Below are positions 1-6,248 of a stretch of DNA of 13,992 nucleotides, piece after piece (positions within the stretch are counted from its first letter, which is position 1; every line of letters begins with the position of its first letter). Made by a program: the position numbers and the translations under genes. The stretch comes from Clostridia bacterium (lineage in GTDB: Bacteria; Bacillota; Clostridia; Oscillospirales; CAG-272), in NCBI GenBank assembly GCA_900754175.1, contig CAAEBS010000186.1, forward strand, positions 1 through 13,992, read 5' to 3'. The notes under the pieces were generated by a model. It saw only the letters and a program-made list of their open reading frames with translations, did not search any database and had not been told where the DNA came from.

Positions 1-1
1 A

Positions 2-28
2 AAATCCAGCAAATCCAGCGTAAATCCA
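2..28. repeat. Short 9-base tandem repeat (two copies plus a partial third)
   Basis: The nonamer AAATCCAGC occurs at 2-10 and again directly at 11-19, with a partial third unit (AAATCCA) at 22-28. The array may begin outside the window. No gene or function is visible here; bases 29-57 hold nothing I recognise. Confidence 0.6.
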
Positions 29-57
29 AACTTCGGGCGTCCATTCCCGCCTTTCGT

Positions 58-121
58 GTCATCCTGAGCGGAGGGCGAAGCCCGGAGTCGAACCCGGAGG
101 GCGACCGCAGGTCGGGATCTC
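58..121. repeat. GTCATCCTGAGCGG-type interspersed repeat unit, diverged
   Basis: The segment opens with GTCATCCTGAGCGG and closes with GGGATCTC, with GGAGTCGAA in between. From memory, GTCATCCTGAGCG...GGAGTCGAAGGATCT is a common dispersed intergenic repeat in gut Clostridia and other bacteria. This copy carries extra bases. Two small hairpins are visible: GGGC/GCCC at 73-83 with a GAA loop, and CGACC/GGTCG at 102-114 with a 3-base loop. It overlaps the tRNA-like element at 74-160, and the two readings compete: the repeat may contain a tRNA-derived sequence, or the resemblance may be partly chance. Confidence 0.45.
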
Positions 122-160
122 CAATCGTCGAGCGCACTAACCCATTCTACCAACTTCCGC
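74..160 (-). pseudogene. Degenerate tRNA-Ser(GGA)-like element
   Basis: Read on the minus strand, the 87 bases have the layout of a class II (long variable arm) tRNA. The 5' acceptor strand GCGGAAG (160-154) pairs with CTTCGCC (80-74) at five of seven positions. A loop TTGGAGA (124-118) would place anticodon GGA (serine) after a U33. A variable arm CGACC-TGC-GGTCG (114-102) is followed by a T arm, CCGGG-TTCGACT-CCGGG, with one mismatch. The anticodon stem pairs at only two of five positions, the D stem is not formed, and no CCA follows. This looks like a decayed tRNA or a tRNA-derived repeat, not a working tRNA. Chance resemblance cannot be excluded by eye. Confidence 0.35.
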
Positions 161-192
161 AACGGTAAAACCTTGGGTCAGCTATATCCCTA

Positions 193-221
193 CCCCTTGC
201 CCAAAAGTCTTTTGAAAGGGG
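193..221. repeat. Imperfect hairpin beyond ftsH
   Basis: CCCCTT (193-198) pairs with AAGGGG (216-221), and CAAAA (202-206) with TTTTG (210-214), with a small internal loop between. It sits two bases from the larger palindrome at 223-258. It may form one composite element with that palindrome, either a terminator pair or a dispersed repeat unit. Bases 161-192 show nothing I can identify. Confidence 0.5.
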
Positions 222-222
222 C

Positions 223-258
223 ACGGGGAAAACTTTTCTCCAGAAAAGTTTTCCCCGT
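223..258. terminator. Perfect 17-bp palindrome 10 bases past ftsH: likely terminator and dispersed repeat
   Basis: Bases 223-239 and 242-258 form an uninterrupted 17-bp inverted repeat (base ACGGGGAAAACTTTTCT) around only two central bases. The stem has a GC-rich foot and an A/T-rich top. On the minus strand it begins 10 bases after the ftsH stop, the place expected for the operon terminator. It lacks a clear U-run after the stem, so it is not a textbook intrinsic terminator. The same half-sequence recurs at 13976-13992 beyond infB, so the element is also repeated in this genome. The symmetry would let it act in both directions. Confidence 0.55.
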
Positions 259-268
259 CTTCTCCCCA

Positions 269-2356
269 TCAGTTCAGACTGTCGTCTGTATCGTCTTTGT
301 TTTGATTGTCATCCAAGGAGCTGAGGTCAATCGGCGTGCTCTTGGAGTCGGCTTCGCCGTCTGCATTTTCTTCCTCTGCCTTGCGGCGTTCTTCCTCGGC
401 ATGGCGCAGGCGCTCTTCGTTTTCTTCACGACTGCGGCGCTTTTTCGCCTCGCTCATCTCTTCCAGTTCTTCAAAGGTGGGCGTACCCTCCATTGCCGCC
501 TTGAACTGTTCGCCGTCCATGATCTCGTAGCGGATCAGAAATTCCGCAATGAAATCAAGTTTCTGACGGTTTTCGTTCAGAATCTGGCGGGCACGGTCGT
601 AAGCCTCGCTGATGATCTGGTGGATTTCGTTGTCGATCTTGTATGCCGTTTCGTCGGAATAATCCTGCGAGCTTGAGAAATCACGTCCGAGGAATACTTC
701 TCCGTGGTCGTTGCCGAACGCACGGGGACCGAGAACGGTGCTCATACCAAGCTGAGTAACCATCTGCTTTGCAATCTTGGTGGCACGCTCAATGTCGTTG
801 GAGGCACCGCCGGAGACGTCACCGAATACGATTTCCTCTGCGGCACGACCGCCAAGAAGCATGGTGATCTTTTCTTTCAGCTCTTCTTTGTACACGCTGT
901 ATTTGTCCTCGGTCGGAGGATTGAGCGTGTAGCCCAGGGCGTTTCCGCTCGGGATAATGGAGATCTGCTCAACCGGGTCCATATAGGGAAGTACGTGGGC
1001 GATAATGGCGTGACCCGCTTCGTGGAATGCGGTGTTGCGCTTTTCCCGGTCTTTCATTGCACGGGACTTCTTCTTGGGACCTGCGATCACCTTGATATAG
1101 GCGTCCTCAATGTCGTCCATGCCGATCAGCTGTTTGCCACGGCGGGCGGCAAGAAGCGCCGCTTCGTTGAGGAGGTTGGCAAGATCGGCGCCGGTAAAGC
1201 CGGCAGTGCGCTTGGCAACCTGCGCAAAATCCACCGTTTCCTCAAACGGTTTGTTCTTGGCGTGTACGTGGAGAATTTCTTCCCGTCCCTTGATGTCAGG
1301 GTAGTTGACGGTGATCTGCCGGTCAAAACGACCCGGACGGAGCAGGGCAGGGTCCAGAATGTCGGGTCGGTTGGTAGCGGCGATGACGATGATTCCCTCA
1401 TGAGAGCCAAAGCCGTCCATTTCCACGAGCAACTGGTTCAGCGTCTGTTCACGCTCGTCGTGTCCGCCGCCGAGACCTGCGCCTCTGTGACGACCCACGG
1501 CGTCGATTTCGTCGATAAAGATGATGGAAGCAGGATGCTTTCTGGCGTTTTCAAACAGGTCACGCACACGGGACGCACCAACACCGACGTACATTTCCAC
1601 AAAGTCGGAACCCGAGATCGAGAAGAACGGAACGCCCGCTTCTCCGGCAACCGCCTTTGCCAGCAGGGTCTTACCGGTACCGGGAGGGCCTACAAGCAGA
1701 ACGCCGTGCGGAATTTTGGCGCCGAGGGTAGAGAACTTTCCGGGATTTTTCAGGAATTCCACCACTTCCTCCAGCTCTGCCTTTTCCTCGTCGGCACCTG
1801 CCACGTCACGGAACAGAACCTTGTTTTTGTCGTTCTGGGGCGTTTTCACTCTTGCCTTGCCGAAATTGTTCAGCTTGCCGGCGGCGCCCTTGCCGCTGTT
1901 GGCACGGCTCATCAGAACGAAATAGAGAATCACGACCACGAGGATCACGATGATATACGGCAGGAAGGATACCCACCACGGAATCACGGTCAGCGGCTCG
2001 ATTTTCAGGCTTTCCAAATTGGAGTTTCCTACATACTGCCCGAAGAAATCCTTGAAGTCATCATAATTCCGGAGCTGACACTCCACGGTGGTTTTTGCGT
2101 TGCGGATCTTGCCGGAATCGTCGTATTCCAGCTCTCCGTCGGAGCCGAGATCGTACACCTGCATGGTGAGCACGTTATCGTTGCTGACACTGCACTGGAT
2201 CACGGCGTCCTTCTCAAAATATTCAATCACCTCGCCGTACTCGACCTCTTTCGGCTGTGCGGTCCGCTGACGGAACACAAGCGAAAGCGAAACGATCACG
2301 GCGACGATCAGGAGAAGGTAAAAAATCAGAATTCGGATATTGCTGTTTTTTTTCAT
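269..2356 (-). CDS. ftsH: ATP-dependent zinc metalloprotease FtsH
   Basis: Membrane-anchored AAA+ protease that extracts and degrades unassembled or damaged membrane proteins and some soluble regulators. The 695-residue protein shows the full family layout. TM1 is at about 8-28, an extracytoplasmic domain at about 30-125, and TM2 at about 127-150. The Walker A motif GPPGTGKT is at 223-230, Walker B IIFIDEID at 278-285, and the second region of homology at about 329-346. The zinc site HEAGH is at 445-449, with the likely third ligand Asp521. The pore-loop motif reads MYVGVG (Tyr256), where MFVGVG is the form I know. The C-terminal tail (about 635-695) is highly charged, with a probable coiled coil followed by an acidic, Asp/Asn-rich end. 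GGAGG lies 5 bases before the ATG. It is the last gene of the operon, 32 bases after hpt. Confidence 0.98.
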   Translation of the reverse strand: MKKNSNIRILIFYLLLIVAVIVSLSLVFRQRTAQPKEVEYGEVIEYFEKDAVIQCSVSNDNVLTMQVYDLGSDGELEYDDSGKIRNAKTTVECQLRNYDDFKDFFGQYVGNSNLESLKIEPLTVIPWWVSFLPYIIVILVVVILYFVLMSRANSGKGAAGKLNNFGKARVKTPQNDKNKVLFRDVAGADEEKAELEEVVEFLKNPGKFSTLGAKIPHGVLLVGPPGTGKTLLAKAVAGEAGVPFFSISGSDFVEMYVGVGASRVRDLFENARKHPASIIFIDEIDAVGRHRGAGLGGGHDEREQTLNQLLVEMDGFGSHEGIIVIAATNRPDILDPALLRPGRFDRQITVNYPDIKGREEILHVHAKNKPFEETVDFAQVAKRTAGFTGADLANLLNEAALLAARRGKQLIGMDDIEDAYIKVIAGPKKKSRAMKDREKRNTAFHEAGHAIIAHVLPYMDPVEQISIIPSGNALGYTLNPPTEDKYSVYKEELKEKITMLLGGRAAEEIVFGDVSGGASNDIERATKIAKQMVTQLGMSTVLGPRAFGNDHGEVFLGRDFSSSQDYSDETAYKIDNEIHQIISEAYDRARQILNENRQKLDFIAEFLIRYEIMDGEQFKAAMEGTPTFEELEEMSEAKKRRSREENEERLRHAEEERRKAEEENADGEADSKSTPIDLSSLDDNQNKDDTDDSLN

Positions 2357-2388
2357 TGTTTCCTCCGTCTAAAGTGAATTGCAGGCAA

Positions 2389-2937
2389 TCAACCGCTGTA
2401 AACTTCCGGCTTCAGAACGCCGACAAAGGGGAGATTGCGGTATTTTTCATTGTAGTCCAAGCCAAATCCGACCACAAACTTGTCGGGAATGACTTTCCCG
2501 CAATAATCCGGGGTAAAGTCCACCGAGCGGCGGTCCGGCTTATCCAGCATGGTGCAGGTCTTTACGCTGTTTGCGCCACGCTCGGAAAGGTAGCGCACCA
2601 GGTGCGAAAGCGTTCTTCCGCTGTCCACAATGTCCTCCACGATGATGAAATCCACGTCGGACATATCGTCACGCTTGATATCCAGATGAATGTTGATCAC
2701 ACCGGAGGAAACCGTTTTGGCTCCGTAGGAGGAGACCTTCATGAAATCCACCTCCATGGGAAGTGTAATCTTTTTCATCAGCTCTGCGGTGAACATCAAA
2801 GAACCCTTGAGGATGCAGATAAGTACCAGTTTTTTGCCGGAATTCCGGTAGTCCCGGTTGATCTCATCGGCGATCCTGCCGGTAATTTCGCCGATCTCCT
2901 GCTCGGAGACCAATATGCTTTCAATATCTTCTGTCAT
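2389..2937 (-). CDS. hpt: Hypoxanthine(-guanine) phosphoribosyltransferase
   Basis: Cytoplasmic purine-salvage enzyme that transfers the phosphoribosyl group of PRPP to hypoxanthine or guanine, giving IMP or GMP. Length (182 residues) is normal for the family. The PRPP-binding signature VEDIVDSGRTL is at 100-110 with the two acidic residues Glu101 and Asp102. The conserved LKGS loop is near 43-46 and the C-terminal segment FVVGFGLDYNEKYRNLP (154-170) carries the purine-binding and metal-binding residues. An AGGAAAGG ribosome binding site lies 9 bases before the ATG and overlaps the end of tilS, whose stop is only 5 bases upstream, so the two are probably translated in sequence. The tilS-hpt-ftsH order is classic in Firmicutes. 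Specificity for hypoxanthine versus guanine cannot be read from the sequence. Confidence 0.97.
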   Translation of the reverse strand: MTEDIESILVSEQEIGEITGRIADEINRDYRNSGKKLVLICILKGSLMFTAELMKKITLPMEVDFMKVSSYGAKTVSSGVINIHLDIKRDDMSDVDFIIVEDIVDSGRTLSHLVRYLSERGANSVKTCTMLDKPDRRSVDFTPDYCGKVIPDKFVVGFGLDYNEKYRNLPFVGVLKPEVYSG

Positions 2938-2942
2938 AAATT

Positions 2943-4379
2943 TTAGCCTTTCCTGTTTTGCATGAAGTCATTCAGATCCGGTTCATTAAAACAAATTTGC
3001 AGACAAATTACACCGTCAGCCGCACTGTCACGGGCTGACGCACCGTCACGCACACCGACGGTCGGCACGGCAAGAACGCCGGCGCCGTCGCAGAGGACGG
3101 GGAGCTTTGCCCGCAGATCCAGCGGAACCTTTTTTTCGTTAAACAGCTTTTTCAGACTTTTGGTCATGCCGCCAATCTTCATGGCGTCGCCGTCACGTCG
3201 GTTCCGTGCGATCACGGTACCCATTATTTTATCAGATGCAAGATACAATAGTATTGACTTTTTGTAAATATTTTTCGATTTTTGTGAATTTCCCATGATA
3301 ATTTCACAGTCGGTCTGTGAAATCCGGTTGACGCCGTCCGAAAGCGGGATCTCATAAGAAAAAACAGCACACATTTGCCTGGCTTTTTCTTCGGAGAGCA
3401 ACAAAAGCTTTCCGTCCTCCACCGTTGCACAGATCCTGCCCGGGAGGGACAGGGAGCTGTGGGGAACGCATTTTTTCGCCAGAGCGAGAACGGCGTCCAC
3501 CTGTCCGGCATCCGGTAACGGGGAAAGCCCCGATTCCTTACAGAGAAGCAGAATTGCACGGCTTGCCACGGCGGGGTGCGCTTCGCACAGGGCGGCGCAG
3601 TGCAGGGTGTTTTCCCGGCGGTTATCCGAAAGCCACTGCCGTGCGATGCCCGAAAGACAGTCGTCGTCCCGCCGCAAAAGTTCAGCCGTGCGTGCGGAAT
3701 TGCGGACGGCGCCGGCGTTTACGGCGCAGAGAACGGGAACTGCCCCGGCACGCAGACGGTTCCGGGCGTATCCGGTGTCGCTGTTGGTGCTGTCGGTCAC
3801 AAAGGCAAGCCCGTGCGCCTGGCAGTAGCTCCGGATATCTTCCGCCGGCACCCGCAACAGCGGGCGGGTCAGGGTTCCGTTTTTCAGGGGACGTGACGGC
3901 GGAATACCCGAAATGCCGGTCAGTCCGCTGCCACGGCTCATATGGAACAGCATAGTCTCCAGATTGTCGTCGGCATGGTGGGCGACGGCAAGGAGGGGGA
4001 TCTTTTTTTCAGCCATCAGCGCTTCAAAGCAGGCATAGCGTGCCTCCCGTGCGGCAACCTCGGTTCCGACGCCTTTTTTTCTTGCCAGCTCGGGTACGTT
4101 CCGGTGGCAGACAAACAGCGGGATTCCCAGGGAATCCGCTGTCAGGCGGCAGAATTCTTCATCCCGGTCGGCTTCCGCTCCCCGGATCTGATGATTGACG
4201 TGGACCGCATAAAGCGGCGCTCCGTTCTTGTGGCAGATACCGTACAGCATATGCAGAAGCGCCATGGAATCGGCACCGCCCGAAAATCCGACCAGCACCG
4301 GCACGTTCTCCGGTACTCCGGCAAGCGCCCACGGGGAGACAAAGCCTGACGGGAGCGTGCAGGCGTTTTTTTCATTCAT
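2943..4379 (-). CDS. tilS: tRNA(Ile)-lysidine synthetase TilS
   Basis: Modifies C34 of the CAU-anticodon tRNA-Ile to lysidine using ATP and lysine, which switches it from Met to Ile identity and AUA decoding; essential in most bacteria. The N-type PP-loop ATP site SGGADS is at 33-38 (478-residue numbering). HVNHQIRG is at 60-67, the HADDNLET motif at 135-142 (the form I know usually has Gln where Asn139 stands), and RNRLR at 206-210. A C-terminal substrate-binding domain covers about 385-460. I chose the ATG at 4379, not the in-frame ATG 19 codons earlier (4436), for two reasons: it overlaps the dnaB stop as ATGA, and it has GGAG 8 bases upstream. An AT-rich island encoding about residues 363-387 interrupts otherwise GC-rich codon use and may hold an internal promoter. 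Confidence 0.95.
   Translation of the reverse strand: MNEKNACTLPSGFVSPWALAGVPENVPVLVGFSGGADSMALLHMLYGICHKNGAPLYAVHVNHQIRGAEADRDEEFCRLTADSLGIPLFVCHRNVPELARKKGVGTEVAAREARYACFEALMAEKKIPLLAVAHHADDNLETMLFHMSRGSGLTGISGIPPSRPLKNGTLTRPLLRVPAEDIRSYCQAHGLAFVTDSTNSDTGYARNRLRAGAVPVLCAVNAGAVRNSARTAELLRRDDDCLSGIARQWLSDNRRENTLHCAALCEAHPAVASRAILLLCKESGLSPLPDAGQVDAVLALAKKCVPHSSLSLPGRICATVEDGKLLLLSEEKARQMCAVFSYEIPLSDGVNRISQTDCEIIMGNSQKSKNIYKKSILLYLASDKIMGTVIARNRRDGDAMKIGGMTKSLKKLFNEKKVPLDLRAKLPVLCDGAGVLAVPTVGVRDGASARDSAADGVICLQICFNEPDLNDFMQNRKG
3240..3268 (-). promoter_or_regulatory. Possible internal promoter for hpt-ftsH inside tilS
   Basis: On the minus strand TTTACA (3268-3263) is followed after 17 bases by TATCTT (3245-3240). 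It lies in a stretch of about 85 bases (3222-3306) that is strikingly AT-rich within a GC-rich gene. A promoter here would drive hpt and ftsH separately from the upstream genes. The -10 box is imperfect and AT-rich sequence gives chance matches, so this is tentative. Confidence 0.25.
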
Positions 4380-4391
4380 GTGGGCGACTCC
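4376..4391 (-). promoter_or_regulatory. dnaB-tilS ATGA overlap with ribosome binding site
   Basis: The tilS ATG (4379-4377) overlaps the dnaB stop TGA (4378-4376) as ATGA. A GGAG (4391-4388), 8 bases upstream, lies inside the last dnaB codons. This is the usual arrangement for translational coupling and fixes the tilS start. Confidence 0.8.
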
Positions 4392-5716
4392 ATATCCTTG
4401 GCGATCGAGCGGAATTTGGTATAGCGACCGATCCATCCCACCTGCACCGTTCCGGTGGAACCGTGACGGTTTTTGGCGATGATGACGTCGGCAATATTTC
4501 CTTCCTCGTCCTTGCTTTCGGTATCGTAATATTCATCCCGGTAGAGAAAGATAACGGTATCGGCGTCCTGCTCAATGGCTCCGGAGTCACGGAGGTCGGA
4601 AAGCATGGGGCGCTTGTTGGGTCTGTTTTCGGGACCACGGGAAAGCTGAGCGCAGCAGATGATCGGAACGTTCAGCTCCTTTGCCATAATCTTGAGTCCA
4701 CGGGAGATCTCCGCCACCTCCTGTACCCGGTTGTCGTTGCGGCGGTCGCTCTGCATCAGCTGCAGGTAGTCCACCACCACAAGTCCGAGGTTCTGGACCC
4801 GGCGGAGCTTTCCTTTCATTCCGGTCACCGAAATGCCGGAGGTATCGTCGATGAGAATGTCACAGCCGGCAAGCCGGGTCGTGGTGGAGGCAATCTCGTC
4901 CCACTGCCGTGCGTCCAGCTTTCCGGTACGGAGAGCGTAGCTGTCGATCATGGCTTCACTCGAAATAATACGGGTGACCAGCTGATCGGCGGACATTTCA
5001 AGAGAGAAGATACAGACGTTTTTATGGGTCTGAAGTGCCACGTTGGTGGCGATGTTCAGGGCAAACGAGGTCTTTCCCATACCGGGACGGGCGCCCACCA
5101 GAATCAGGTCGGAATTTCCCATGCCGGCAAGCACTTCGTCGATGCCGGAAAAACCGGTACGGGTGCCCTGGGCGGATTCTCCCTCGGTTGCCATGGTGTG
5201 CAGGTGCTTGTAAACGTCTCCGATGACGTCCCGGATGTGGCGGAAATTCTTGGTGTCCCGTCCCTGAGCAATCTCAAAAACGGTGCCCTCCGCATATTCC
5301 ACGAGGTCGCCGGCGGAGCCTTCCTCACTGTACGCCTTGTCGGAAATTTCCGAGCAGGCGGCGATCAGCTTGCGCAGAAGGCTTTTTTCTTTGACAATTT
5401 TGGCGTAGTCCTTGATGTTCATCGCATTCGGGACCGCCTGATAGAGCGAACGGATGTAATCCTCGCCGCCGGATTTGTTGTAGATTCCCTTGGTCACCAG
5501 CGTGTCGATCAGCGTTACCACGTCGATCTCACGGTTGATCAGGAAAAGCTCGTGCATGGCGGTGAAGATCTGAGCGTGCTCGGTCAGATAAAAATCGTTT
5601 GCCTTAATTTCTTCCGCAATGTCGTTGAGCGATTCGGGGTCTACCAGAATCGAACCGAGCAGGGATTGCTCGGCGATCAGCGAAAAGGGAAGCTTTCTTA
5701 CGAGTTCATCGTTCAT
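4376..5716 (-). CDS. dnaB: Replicative DNA helicase DnaB
   Basis: Hexameric 5'-to-3' helicase that unwinds DNA at the replication fork (often called DnaC in Bacillus). The 446 residues are of normal length and show the DnaB N-terminal domain (about 8-110) and the RecA-like helicase domain (about 180-440). Walker A GARPGMGKT is at 208-216, SLEMS at 238-242, Walker B VVVDYLQLM at 313-321, the QLSRGPENRP segment at 357-366, LRDSGAIEQDAD at 375-386, and KNRHGSTG at 415-422. There is no sign of an intein, which is a common finding in dnaB genes. AAGGA lies 6 bases before the ATG. The gene follows rplI by 32 bases, a conserved pairing in Firmicutes, and its stop overlaps the tilS start. Confidence 0.98.
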   Translation of the reverse strand: MNDELVRKLPFSLIAEQSLLGSILVDPESLNDIAEEIKANDFYLTEHAQIFTAMHELFLINREIDVVTLIDTLVTKGIYNKSGGEDYIRSLYQAVPNAMNIKDYAKIVKEKSLLRKLIAACSEISDKAYSEEGSAGDLVEYAEGTVFEIAQGRDTKNFRHIRDVIGDVYKHLHTMATEGESAQGTRTGFSGIDEVLAGMGNSDLILVGARPGMGKTSFALNIATNVALQTHKNVCIFSLEMSADQLVTRIISSEAMIDSYALRTGKLDARQWDEIASTTTRLAGCDILIDDTSGISVTGMKGKLRRVQNLGLVVVDYLQLMQSDRRNDNRVQEVAEISRGLKIMAKELNVPIICCAQLSRGPENRPNKRPMLSDLRDSGAIEQDADTVIFLYRDEYYDTESKDEEGNIADVIIAKNRHGSTGTVQVGWIGRYTKFRSIAKDMESPT

Positions 5717-5748
5717 GGTTCGTCCTTACCGTTTCCTGTGTGACAGGA

Positions 5749-6198
5749 TTATTCTTTCCCGGTTACCGAGATGGTGATCTTTCCGTCCACGTCGGCAAAC
5801 AGACAGACGTCCGCCTGGAAGTTGCCGAACGCCTTGATCGGCTCCCGGAGCGTGATCTTGCGCTTGTCGATGTCGATCCCGTGATCCCGCTTGAGGGCAT
5901 CCGCAATGTCCTTTGCGGTGACCGAGCCGTACAGCTTCTTGTCCGGACCTGCCGCATAGACAAATGTGACGACAATGCTCTTGAGCTTTTCCGCAATGTC
6001 AAGCGCCTGCTGTTTTTCCACGTCCAGCTTGTGCTGACGGGAGGCTTCCTTGTTTTTCACTTCATTCATTGCCTTGGCGTCGGCGGGAATGGCAAGCTTT
6101 TTGGGAAACAGGAAGTTTCTTGCGTAACCGTCGGAAACCTCGACGATCTGATCTTTTTTGCCCTGTCCCTTGACATCGGCACACAGTATGACTTTCAT
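5749..6198 (-). CDS. rplI: 50S ribosomal protein bL9
   Basis: Large-subunit protein that binds 23S rRNA near the L1 stalk and helps limit frameshifting. The 149 residues match the family length and two-domain plan. The N-terminal rRNA-binding domain (about 1-50) carries the signature VSDGYARNFLFPKKLA (21-36). A long lysine-rich connecting helix (about 42-75) leads to the C-terminal domain (about 80-149). AAGGAG lies 9 bases before the ATG. It sits between gdpP and dnaB, the standard Firmicute order. The 50-base gap after gdpP is AT-rich on both strands but shows no convincing promoter or hairpin. Confidence 0.98.
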   Translation of the reverse strand: MKVILCADVKGQGKKDQIVEVSDGYARNFLFPKKLAIPADAKAMNEVKNKEASRQHKLDVEKQQALDIAEKLKSIVVTFVYAAGPDKKLYGSVTAKDIADALKRDHGIDIDKRKITLREPIKAFGNFQADVCLFADVDGKITISVTGKE

Positions 6199-6248
6199 TT
6201 TTTGTTCTCCTTATGCTTTTTTATGATAATGTTCGGAATTTGCTGAAT

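Noticed and set aside
173..676. Plus-strand frame running from the left intergenic region into ftsH
   Set aside because: Its N-terminal part translates the palindromic repeats and the rest is ftsH antisense; no good ribosome binding site.
704..2377. Plus-strand open frame antisense to ftsH (557 codons)
   Set aside because: The opposite strand encodes a complete FtsH with every motif intact; the antisense product has no family resemblance and would start inside ftsH with no supporting promoter.
4380..4436. Longer tilS start at 4436
   Set aside because: It would overlap dnaB by 61 bases with a poorer ribosome binding site; the ATGA start at 4379 with GGAG 8 bases upstream fits better.
6199..6248. 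Possible separate promoter for rplI
   Set aside because: AT-rich, but I find no -35/-10 pair with acceptable spacing; rplI is best read as co-transcribed with gdpP.
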